32,676 nucleotides of DNA, taken from Desulfocapsaceae bacterium. GTDB lineage: Bacteria; Desulfobacterota; Desulfobulbia; Desulfobulbales; Desulfocapsaceae. The stretch covers positions 1-32,676 of the forward strand of contig JAQVER010000045.1 in assembly GCA_028697885.1 (NCBI GenBank), written 5' to 3'. The notes under the pieces were generated by a model. That model did not search any database. It was not told where the DNA came from and worked only from the letters and a program-made list of their open reading frames with translations. Numbering within the stretch: the first letter of the stretch is position 1; each line of letters begins with the position of its first letter. This document shows positions 1 through 6,258 of this stretch, one piece after another. Made by a program: the position numbers and the translations under genes.

Positions 1-1
1 C

Positions 2-199
2 ATGCTGGATAATATGAATCCTGCCACCATGCAGGAGGCGGTTCGCCTCATTGACCATCGGGTTCTGGTTGAGGCTTCGGGTGGTGTTACCCTTGAGTTG
101 GTGCTGGCTGTGGCCCGAAGCGGGGTGGATATTGTTTCCATTGGTGCCCTCACCCATTCGGCCCCATCGTGTGATATCGGTATGGATTGGATTCCTTGA
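2..199 (+). CDS. nadC: nicotinate-nucleotide pyrophosphorylase (carboxylating), C-terminal end
   Basis: This is the last 65 codons of a gene whose 5' part lies outside the window. NadC (quinolinate phosphoribosyltransferase) turns quinolinate and PRPP into nicotinate mononucleotide, CO2 and pyrophosphate in de novo NAD synthesis in the cytoplasm. The visible tail carries the family's C-terminal signatures: LDNMNP near the start, VEASGGVTLE in the middle and the closing VDIVSIGALTHSAPSCDIGM. These belong to the barrel strands that bind the phosphoribosyl group. The first ATG here is an internal Met of the LDNM motif, not the true start. The gene ends at a TGA, followed by about 130 bases with no strong terminator before the next gene, so read-through is possible. 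Confidence 0.9.
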   Translation: MLDNMNPATMQEAVRLIDHRVLVEASGGVTLELVLAVARSGVDIVSIGALTHSAPSCDIGMDWIP

Positions 200-312
200 A
201 TTATTTCTTGATTCTCAAGGGGTGAATGTGCAATACTGAATGAAACTTGTTGAAGGCTTCAACTTGGATGGTCAATAGTGAAAGGGAATTTTTGAAGAGT
301 AGAGCTCTTTTT

Positions 313-320
313 AGAAAGGA
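313..320 (+). promoter_or_regulatory. ribosome binding site that selects ATG 330
   Basis: AGAAAGGA lies 9 bases before ATG 330 but only 3 bases before the in-frame GTG at 324. The spacing favours 330 as the start of the zinc-ribbon protein. Confidence 0.55.
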
Positions 321-329
321 AAAGTGATT

Positions 330-1169
330 ATGCGTTGTTCTAAATGTGGATATATCTCGTTTGATCATCAGGAGAGTTGTCGGAAATGTCATAAGCCAAT
401 GGCTGATGGTGACTTAAAGGGAACAACATATGACGTTGTTGTCCCTCTTTTTCTGCAATTTTCTTCTGAAATGGATGTCAGTAGTGGGCATGGAGAGGAT
501 ATGGATATGGTTGATGTCCTTGATCCCGATCTGGATCTACTGGCAGTCGAGGATGAGGAGGTGATCGACTTTGAGGATAGCGAGGCTGATAGTCATGAAG
601 TTGTGATGACGGACGATATGCAGTCGTCAGGCACCAGTGAGACCTCCCTTGACGATGATTTTGAAATTGAATTTAATGCTGATACTAAAGATAATGACCT
701 GTCTTTGGATGAAGACGACTTGTTATTAGACACCAGCCGTTTTGAAGATGTGCCGATTAATGTTCAAACGGTACAAGCAGCACAGACGGCGCGGCCTGTA
801 CCGCTTGTAATCCCGGAAGGGTTGGCCGATATTTCTGATCTTGCGCGTCCGGCTGCCGCTAAAGCTGAGGAGGCGAGTAACCTTGATATTGACTTTGATT
901 TAGATGATCTGGATCTGTCCTTTGGCGGTGAGAAAGAAAGTGAGTCAGCCCCCTCAGCTGAGGAGGATGACCTTGACTCTCTCTCCCTCGGTGGTCTGGA
1001 TCTTTCTGATGCCTTGGAAGTTGCAGCTCCTCCTCAGCAATCGTCTTCTCTTCCCGCCGATGATGACTTGGACTTTGACCTTGATCTGGGAGACGTGGGT
1101 GCAGGGAACGACGCATTGCAGAAGAAAAGCCCTGACGATCTTGCCGATCTTTCACTCTCACTGGATTAA
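330..1169 (+). CDS. acidic zinc-ribbon protein of unknown function
   Basis: I do not recognise a named family beyond the N-terminal zinc ribbon. The protein of about 279 residues starts with two CxxC pairs (C3/C6 and C17/C20), which would bind one zinc ion. The rest is strongly acidic and low in complexity: Asp, Glu, Ser and Leu dominate, with recurring blocks such as DLDDLDLSFGG, DLDSLSLGGLDLSDAL, DDLDFDLDLGD and a final DLADLSLSLD. The only basic or Pro-rich break is around residues 145-175 (VQAAQTARPVPLVIPEG). No signal peptide or membrane segment is visible, so it is likely cytoplasmic. An in-frame GTG at 324 is possible, but the ribosome binding site fits ATG 330 better. It stands between nadC and tRNA-Phe, with no partner that reveals its role. 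The repeated LDL/DDL blocks could be short docking motifs; this is speculation. Confidence 0.8.
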   Translation: MRCSKCGYISFDHQESCRKCHKPMADGDLKGTTYDVVVPLFLQFSSEMDVSSGHGEDMDMVDVLDPDLDLLAVEDEEVIDFEDSEADSHEVVMTDDMQSSGTSETSLDDDFEIEFNADTKDNDLSLDEDDLLLDTSRFEDVPINVQTVQAAQTARPVPLVIPEGLADISDLARPAAAKAEEASNLDIDFDLDDLDLSFGGEKESESAPSAEEDDLDSLSLGGLDLSDALEVAAPPQQSSSLPADDDLDFDLDLGDVGAGNDALQKKSPDDLADLSLSLD

Positions 1170-1347
1170 GTCGTTGTCGTCAAATCATAATCTTATCTTG
1201 TACTGGAAATCCCGAAAAGGTCAGGAAGGGAGTTATTGTTTTCCAGAGGGCATCCGATAAGTAATGGAAGAACTCAGGAAGAGTCTCACATGCTTAGGGG
1301 GCAAGGACTCTGCGTGGAGATGATTGTTGGATGGAAAGAGAAACATA

Positions 1348-1374
1348 TTGACAAGAAAAAAAATGTCGTGTAAT
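1348..1374 (+). promoter_or_regulatory. candidate sigma70 promoter of tRNA-Phe
   Basis: A perfect -35 box TTGACA (1348-1353) is followed by TGTAAT (1369-1374), five of six matches to the -10 consensus. The 15-base spacer is shorter than the usual 17. Transcription would start near 1381, some 16 bases before the mature tRNA 5' end at 1397. Confidence 0.5.
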
Positions 1375-1396
1375 TAACCACCGTTGTTAATGATGT

Positions 1397-1472
<76 letters not shown>

Positions 1473-1480
1473 CTGAATTT

Positions 1481-1519
1481 AAAGGGTTAAGCGATTTTTT
1501 TTTTGCTTAACCCTTTTTT
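1481..1519 (+). terminator. rho-independent terminator of tRNA-Phe
   Basis: A 12-bp perfect stem, AAAGGGTTAAGC (1481-1492) and GCTTAACCCTTT (1505-1516), encloses a T-rich loop and runs into TTT. The stem begins 8 bases after the tRNA CCA. Confidence 0.9.
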
Positions 1520-1789
1520 CGTTTGTCCGGCATGGCGGTCCAACTTCAGCCCGCGTTAAGCAGGTGTCCCCGTCCAGAGAGAAGAGATGATCCGAATCCC
1601 GAATCGCAGCTAATGAAGACTCCGAAAGACTCCGAGAGTAAGGGTTGCTTGAGCAGGGCTCAAGCGCGTTGGCATGTTGATGAAGTGCGTGGGTCCTGAG
1701 GTCCTTTAGAGAGAGCCGATCTCAAACCAAAATCGACTGATCTTGCACTTTTTCCAGACAGCAAGGAGTTTTTTTAAAAAAAAAGTCTT

Positions 1790-1831
1790 TTTTTTATATT
1801 ATTGTCGGTTAATTGGCAGTAATATAAAAAA
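1790..1831. repeat. AT-rich inverted repeat (possible bidirectional terminator)
   Basis: TTTTTTATATTA (1790-1801) and TAATATAAAAAA (1820-1831) are perfect inverted arms. Wobble pairs can extend the helix inward almost to the loop GTTAAT. The arms are A/T only, so the hairpin is weak for a terminator. It may mark the promoter-proximal edge of the following gene. Confidence 0.45.
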
Positions 1832-1990
1832 ATAACGTGTCGTTTATTGTTTGTGTCTAAACTGTGGGAAGAGTCGTATTCTTATGGATTCTATTTTTTT
1901 TGTAAAAAATTTAATATTTTATCCGCTTTTTATGGGCGTTTTGGTCAAAGCTGCGCCCTGCCGATAGGGCTTATATTCAATGAATGAGGG

Positions 1991-1996
1991 AGGAGG
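1991..1996 (+). promoter_or_regulatory. strong ribosome binding site for ATG 2001
   Basis: AGGAGG within a GGGAGGAGGG run lies 4 bases before ATG 2001. It rules out the upstream in-frame ATG at 1980, which would add seven residues (MNEGGGC) encoded by the Shine-Dalgarno region itself. Confidence 0.75.
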
Positions 1997-2000
1997 GTGT

Positions 2001-2741
2001 ATGAAAATAAGGTTGATAAATGTGTCGCTGTGTCTCGTGTTAGGTTTTGGAATGGTAAGCACTGCAGCATTTGCCGCCCTGGGTGGAAGTATTGGCCAGG
2101 GGGATTTTTCTGTTATGAAGGGTGAGCAACTGGTTGATAAGCTTTCCGGCCAGAATCCCCTTAAAGATGAGTCCATGTTGGTCTGTGATGGTAAATGTAT
2201 GATCAAGTCAGAAGGAATCTCCCTTGTAGCTGCTGATCAGGCAAAATTTGCCATCAAAAATGAATCAGATACCTTCAGATTGTTTTTGCGTGAAGGCAGT
2301 GTTGATTATGTTATCACTGACAAGGCCCGTAAGATCGCCTTTCATACTCCGGAAGGGGTGTATAGTGTTGCTGAAATAGTTTTTAACGCGGCAAGCAACC
2401 CTGTTGTGCGTGGAACTGTTCAGGTAAATGCAGACGGTAAAACTGAAATCAGCGTCAAGGAAGGACGTTTGGTTTTTGCGACGGCAGACGGCATGAAGGC
2501 TGTTGGCGTTAATGAAAAAATTGTATTGGCCGCAATTGGAGACACTCTTGGTGCTGGAGCGAGTTCTGGTGTCTTTACACCTGGTGTGTTTGTAGCTGGT
2601 GGATTGGTCTTGGCGGGGGGGACAACAATGGCATTGATGCAACCCGACAATGACAATCCTGCACCAAATTCGCCACCTCCGGCAGCTGTAACTCCAACTC
2701 CAACTCCACGTCCTGCACCAACGCCTAGTCCAAGCATTTAG
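2001..2741 (+). CDS. secreted FecR-like protein with Pro-rich tail
   Basis: The protein of 246 residues opens with a signal peptide (KIRLIN, then a hydrophobic stretch to about residue 22, likely cleavage after AFA at 25). Residues 30-175 are a beta-rich domain that resembles FecR-type domains, with blocks such as VMKGEQLVDKLSGQNPLKD, FRLFLREGSVDYVI and ISVKEGRLVF, and a CDGKC pair at 62/66 that could form a disulfide. Residues 191-213 form a Gly/Ala-rich hydrophobic segment. The last 30 residues are Pro/Thr repeats (PTPTPRPAPTPSPSI), suggesting reach into or attachment to peptidoglycan. FecR-like small proteins are common near export genes in such loci, but their biochemical role is unclear. 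The gene has its own terminator at 2766-2805, so it may be expressed apart from the genes after it. Confidence 0.75.
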   Translation: MKIRLINVSLCLVLGFGMVSTAAFAALGGSIGQGDFSVMKGEQLVDKLSGQNPLKDESMLVCDGKCMIKSEGISLVAADQAKFAIKNESDTFRLFLREGSVDYVITDKARKIAFHTPEGVYSVAEIVFNAASNPVVRGTVQVNADGKTEISVKEGRLVFATADGMKAVGVNEKIVLAAIGDTLGAGASSGVFTPGVFVAGGLVLAGGTTMALMQPDNDNPAPNSPPPAAVTPTPTPRPAPTPSPSI

Positions 2742-2765
2742 GCTTAAGAGAGTGGTGTTGTGAAA

Positions 2766-2805
2766 AAGAGGGTTGCTGATTTTTTTGGCAACCCTCTTCG
2801 TTTTT
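2766..2805 (+). terminator. rho-independent terminator after the FecR-like gene
   Basis: AAGAGGGTTGC (2766-2776) and GCAACCCTCTT (2788-2798) form an 11-bp perfect stem with an 11-base loop, followed by CG and TTTTT. It starts 25 bases after the stop codon. It lies inside the open frame that extends the next gene back to GTG 2760, which argues against that longer start. Confidence 0.88.
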
Positions 2806-2861
2806 GTACAAGAAAAGTAAGTGTAGAATCTCAATTCTTAACTAGTTGTACTGGGATACCA

Positions 2862-3893
2862 ATGTCATCGACTGGAATGGTTCGTTTTCTATTATTTATT
2901 TTTGTTGGTCTCTTTCTCTGCGGATGTGCTGAGGAACAATTTGAGGCTAATACCGACCTCAAACAGTTTCAGCAAGTCAGCCAAAACATAGAAAATGCCA
3001 AGGCCGCGACAGAGAGGAATATACAAAAACCATCAGCTGCGATCCTGGCAACAGACGATATCGGGGATTATCTTCTGGGGCCCGGAGATCTCCTTCAGGT
3101 TACAGTGTTTGAAACTCAAGATTTGAATGCTGAGGTACGTGTATCCTCGAGAGGGATTATCAGTTTACCACTTCTCGGTAATGTTGATGTGCGTAACCTT
3201 ACCGCTGCCGAAGCAGAAACAAAAATTGAGGCAGAGCTTAAGGTTAAATATCTGCAGGATCCTCATGTTTCCATCTATATTAAAGAGCATGTCAGCAAAC
3301 AAATAACCTTGGTTGGTTCATTCAAAAAGCCGGGGACATACGACTACGTCTCTAAAAGAAAACTTCTTGATGTTATTGCCATTGCCGAAGGTCTGTCAGA
3401 GAAAGCAGGATCGGCAGCATATATTACCCGCTTTGATGAAAAAACCAAAAAAAATGTAAATTATTTCATAGACCTGGACGAGCTTGTCAGAAGGGGAAAT
3501 ATGGAGCAGAACATCGTGGTCATGGGTGGGGATGTCGTTTTTATTCCGGAAACCGGCCAGTGTTTTGTTGATGGGGCGGTACGTAAACCCGGAACCTATC
3601 CTCTGAGAAACGGTATGACCATTACTGAAGTCATCACTCTTGCCGGTGGCTTGGCAGGGTATGCGGATAGTGATAAAATTAAACTCATCCGTCGTGTTGA
3701 AAACGGTAAGGAACGGCAAGTGCTGAGCTTGAGCTTTAATGACCTTCAGGGTGGAGTTGGTGATAGCCTTTTAATCAAGGATCAGGATATTATCTTTGCC
3801 GAGTCCAGTACCAGTGGGACCCTTTTCTCTGGTTCAGGTTTCACCATTGGCTTTTTGGGAACAGGTGTGAGTTTCAAGGACCCAACGAAATAA
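2862..3893 (+). CDS. Wza-type polysaccharide export lipoprotein
   Basis: This is an outer-membrane polysaccharide export (OPX) protein of 343 residues. It would form the export channel for the polymer, working with the Wzz/BY-kinase encoded downstream. The N-terminus is a lipoprotein signal with a lipobox-like LCGC (lipidated Cys22 from ATG 2862). Residues about 65-140 are the Poly_export domain, with LLGPGDLLQVTVFETQDLN and LPLLGNVDVRNLTAAEAE. Two SLBB domains follow: LVGSFKKPGTYDY and VDGAVRKPGTYPL. The open frame runs back to GTG 2760, but that stretch is a terminator, so ATG 2862 or ATG 2877 (MVRFLLF) is the likely start. The stop codon overlaps the next start by one base (TAATG at 3891-3895), showing translational coupling. 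Confidence 0.93.
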   Translation: MSSTGMVRFLLFIFVGLFLCGCAEEQFEANTDLKQFQQVSQNIENAKAATERNIQKPSAAILATDDIGDYLLGPGDLLQVTVFETQDLNAEVRVSSRGIISLPLLGNVDVRNLTAAEAETKIEAELKVKYLQDPHVSIYIKEHVSKQITLVGSFKKPGTYDYVSKRKLLDVIAIAEGLSEKAGSAAYITRFDEKTKKNVNYFIDLDELVRRGNMEQNIVVMGGDVVFIPETGQCFVDGAVRKPGTYPLRNGMTITEVITLAGGLAGYADSDKIKLIRRVENGKERQVLSLSFNDLQGGVGDSLLIKDQDIIFAESSTSGTLFSGSGFTIGFLGTGVSFKDPTK

Positions 3894-5347
3894 TGTTACC
3901 TGTAGTATCTCTTCAGCTCGTAAACAGGTTACTACAACCGGAAAAATTAGCACAATCACTGGTTTTTTTCCTTCTGGCCACACTTCCCTTAATCTTTGGT
4001 GCTGTCCATCCCATTGTTCAAGGTGTCTATACTCTCCTGATTCTGGTTGGGCTTGGAGGCTGGTTTCTCTATGCCCTACCGGAATTGTCGTGGACCGATG
4101 GGCCCCGGTACTGGTTGATTGTCCCTCTTGTCCTCATTGTTTATACTGCCCTGCAGTCACTTCCCTTGCCATTGTCGGTTGTTTCGCTTCTCTCCCCTGT
4201 CCGGGCAGCCAGGATTGCTATGGTTAATACCCTGGCGCAGACCAGTGTGACCACTGCTTCTTTAAGTGATAATGGCATTGCCGGCTTGCGCGAGACAATT
4301 TTTGTCTTTTCTCTGCTCCTCTATTATCTCGTCCTTACAACACTGCTGAGAAGAAACAAAAAAATGGTTTCAGGATTACTTTACGTGATTGCAGGTGTCG
4401 GCTTATTTGAAGGACTTTATGGATTGCTGCAGGTAATGAATCCGCATATGGGAATTTTGTGGTTACCCGTAACAAGTAAAGGGGCAGCACATGGCACTAT
4501 TATTTATAAAAATCAATATGCTTCTTTGCTGAATATGTGCTGGCCTCTGGCTCTGGCGGGAGGAATACTCTTTCTTAATTCTTTAAAGGATATGACGGAA
4601 AAAAAGACCAGAAAAGGCACATTCAAAACTTTATTTTTGTTTTTATCGCAGCTGAATATTCAGGTTCCTTTGTTCTTTTTCTCTGCTGGGATTATGATTC
4701 TCGCCGTTGTGTTCTCATTCTCCCGGGGCGGGATACTGACAATGTTATTGCTCATTGTTTTTCTTAATATCTTTATGCCCTGTTCGCGCAAGATAAAGCT
4801 GATATTGACTCTATTATTGATTTTTTTTCTTGCAGGTTACGGTTCGCTGTTAGGGATAGACGGCGTTATTAACAGGTTCTCCACCATCGACTCTTCTGGT
4901 TTGAATCGACTTCATATCTATCTCTCCAGTCTTCCCCTGTTGTTTGATCACTGGTTGACTGGTATTGGACTTGGTTCTTTCAAATTGTTGTCTGGAGTAT
5001 ATCTGAAAGGATTTCCAGAAAATCTTTTGTTTGATAGAGTGCATAACGACTATATCGAATTGGCCATAGAGATCGGTTTGCCCATGGCGCTTCTTTTTTT
5101 AGTCTGGCTCTTGAGCGGAATTCTTCTTGCAGGGAAAAAACTGGTTCAAAAAAGCCGGACCATTCACCAGGAGGGCAGAATGTCGATACTGGTGGGGAGT
5201 GCTGCTTTCTGTTCACTGTTAGGTTTTCTGATCCATGGTCTGGTAGATTTCGGCTGGCGGCTCCCAGCCAATGCCTTGTATGCAGTAACTTTGGTTGCGC
5301 TGATTTCTTATGCGCTACAAGATACTCTTCGGCCGGCAAAGGACTGA
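3893..5347 (+). CDS. O-antigen ligase/polymerase family membrane protein
   Basis: This is a polytopic inner-membrane protein of 484 residues with about 12 hydrophobic segments. The O-antigen ligase (Wzy_C) domain lies in the C-terminal half. The diagnostic periplasmic loop motif HNDYIELAIEIGLP starts at H384, preceded by the long loop around FSTIDSSGLNRLHIYL and LTGIGLGSF. Family members either join repeat units (Wzy) or transfer a polymer to an acceptor (WaaL); sequence alone does not decide which. A second, EpsG-type polymerase at 20382 makes a division of labour likely. The start overlaps the export gene by one base. A palindromic repeat begins two bases after the stop codon. Confidence 0.88.
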   Translation: MLPVVSLQLVNRLLQPEKLAQSLVFFLLATLPLIFGAVHPIVQGVYTLLILVGLGGWFLYALPELSWTDGPRYWLIVPLVLIVYTALQSLPLPLSVVSLLSPVRAARIAMVNTLAQTSVTTASLSDNGIAGLRETIFVFSLLLYYLVLTTLLRRNKKMVSGLLYVIAGVGLFEGLYGLLQVMNPHMGILWLPVTSKGAAHGTIIYKNQYASLLNMCWPLALAGGILFLNSLKDMTEKKTRKGTFKTLFLFLSQLNIQVPLFFFSAGIMILAVVFSFSRGGILTMLLLIVFLNIFMPCSRKIKLILTLLLIFFLAGYGSLLGIDGVINRFSTIDSSGLNRLHIYLSSLPLLFDHWLTGIGLGSFKLLSGVYLKGFPENLLFDRVHNDYIELAIEIGLPMALLFLVWLLSGILLAGKKLVQKSRTIHQEGRMSILVGSAAFCSLLGFLIHGLVDFGWRLPANALYAVTLVALISYALQDTLRPAKD

Positions 5348-5348
5348 C

Positions 5349-5419
5349 CTCGCGCAGAGACGCAGAGAAGGACAAAAACAAAAAAAGCTTTTCTCAGCGC
5401 CTCCGCGTCTCTGCGCGAG
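5349..5419. repeat. palindromic intergenic repeat, copy A (complete)
   Basis: The arms CTCGCGCAGAGACGCAGAG (5349-5367) and CTCCGCGTCTCTGCGCGAG (5401-5419) are inverted with one mismatch in 19. The A-rich spacer contains GGACAAAAACAAAAAAAGC. The same element recurs at 6198, 11835, 27732 and 27939. Lying directly behind a stop codon, it could fold as an mRNA-end hairpin or act as a weak terminator. Confidence 0.9.
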
Positions 5420-5458
5420 AAAAAATCTTTATCGTTATTAATTACTAAAATACATTCG

Positions 5459-6196
5459 ATGTCTCTGAAATTCTCAAACATTATAGATATCCATACCCAT
5501 ATCCTTCCGGGTATTGATGATGGACCAAAAAATCTGGAAGAAAGTGCTGCCCTGGCGCGATGTTATACCGATCTGGGTATTACGCAGATCATTGCTACCC
5601 CGCATTATATCCCTGGTACCGCCTGGGCTGCTTCCTGCCAGCGTATTGTTGAGAAAATTACCGAGTTACAGGGCTATCTGCAGAGCAATAATATTCCTCT
5701 GACAATATTCCCAGGGATGGAAATTGCATTTCATAAAAAGTTTCAGGAACATCTGAAGAGTGACACCTTGTTACCGCTGGGGGCAAGTTCCTGTTATTTG
5801 CTTGAGCCATCCTTCACTGATTCGGCCGAGGCTCTTCTCCATTGTCTTGATCAACTGCTGAAACAAGGTCAAAAAATTATTCTGGCCCATCCTGAAAGAA
5901 TTCCCGCATTACGGGAAATGGCCAACGTTTTTGACGAATATGTTCAGCAAGGTATGAGAATTCAGATCAATATTGGCAGCTTACTCGGTAAGTTCGGTTC
6001 TGAAAGTAAGAATGTCGCGTTGTATCTTATTGAAAAAAATTGTGTTCATTATCTTGCCTCTGATGCTCACGGTGTCAACTCACGTAAACCACCTACAGAA
6101 GAAGAATGGTTGGAGTTAGAAACAAATATTGGGTCCGATATAGTTGAACAACTGTGTTGTATTAACCCCGCACAACTACTTATAGATAAGAAATGA
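5459..6196 (+). CDS. CpsB/CapC-type PHP-domain protein-tyrosine phosphatase
   Basis: The product of 245 residues is a metal-dependent phosphatase of the PHP fold. It would remove phosphates from the tyrosine cluster of the BY-kinase encoded next, and so control chain length or export. The metal ligands are visible: DIHTHILPGIDDG (H12, H14, D20), ATPHY (H49), PGMEIAF, the LAHPER histidine and the final ASDAHG pair. The length fits the family. It is cytoplasmic, with no signal peptide. The ribosome binding site is weak; the start is preceded by AT-rich DNA after repeat copy A. CpsB-type enzymes are best known from Gram-positive capsule loci. Most Gram-negative loci instead use the unrelated low-molecular-weight Wzb type. 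Confidence 0.9.
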   Translation: MSLKFSNIIDIHTHILPGIDDGPKNLEESAALARCYTDLGITQIIATPHYIPGTAWAASCQRIVEKITELQGYLQSNNIPLTIFPGMEIAFHKKFQEHLKSDTLLPLGASSCYLLEPSFTDSAEALLHCLDQLLKQGQKIILAHPERIPALREMANVFDEYVQQGMRIQINIGSLLGKFGSESKNVALYLIEKNCVHYLASDAHGVNSRKPPTEEEWLELETNIGSDIVEQLCCINPAQLLIDKK

Positions 6197-6197
6197 T

Positions 6198-6216
6198 CTC
6201 CTCGTCTCTGCGCGAG
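6198..6216. repeat. palindromic intergenic repeat, copy B (right half only)
   Basis: CTCCTCGTCTCTGCGCGAG matches the right arm of copy A with two differences, and both are followed by AAAAAAT. The left arm and spacer are missing. It sits just after the phosphatase stop codon. Confidence 0.75.
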
Positions 6217-6258
6217 AAAAAATGTTAAAATTAGAAATTTTAAACAATAAAAAAAACA

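Larger units (their letters stand above)
1520..2000. other. long non-coding leader before the polysaccharide locus
   Basis: No convincing reading frame lies here. Visible structure: the direct repeat GACTCCGA (about 1619-1636), a hairpin GCTTGAGC-agg-GCTCAAGC at 1647-1665, a T/A-rich inverted repeat at 1790-1831, very AT-rich DNA at 1885-1920, and a small stem GCCCT/AGGGC around 1955-1970 just before the Shine-Dalgarno sequence. It could be a regulatory 5' region of the locus or hold an unrecognised small RNA. No known riboswitch consensus was recognised. Confidence 0.4.

Noticed and set aside
1201..1300. Possible SRP-like RNA (GGTCAGGAAGGGA near 1219)
   Set aside because: The match is limited to a few bases and the surrounding sequence does not fold into the apical SRP hairpin.
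2760..2861. N-terminal extension of the export lipoprotein from GTG 2760
   Set aside because: It is occupied by a rho-independent terminator and would place 34 extra residues before a clear lipoprotein signal.
4980..5381. Minus-strand frame of 133 codons inside the O-antigen ligase-type gene
   Set aside because: It starts in the palindromic repeat and runs antisense through conserved coding sequence including the HNDYIE motif.
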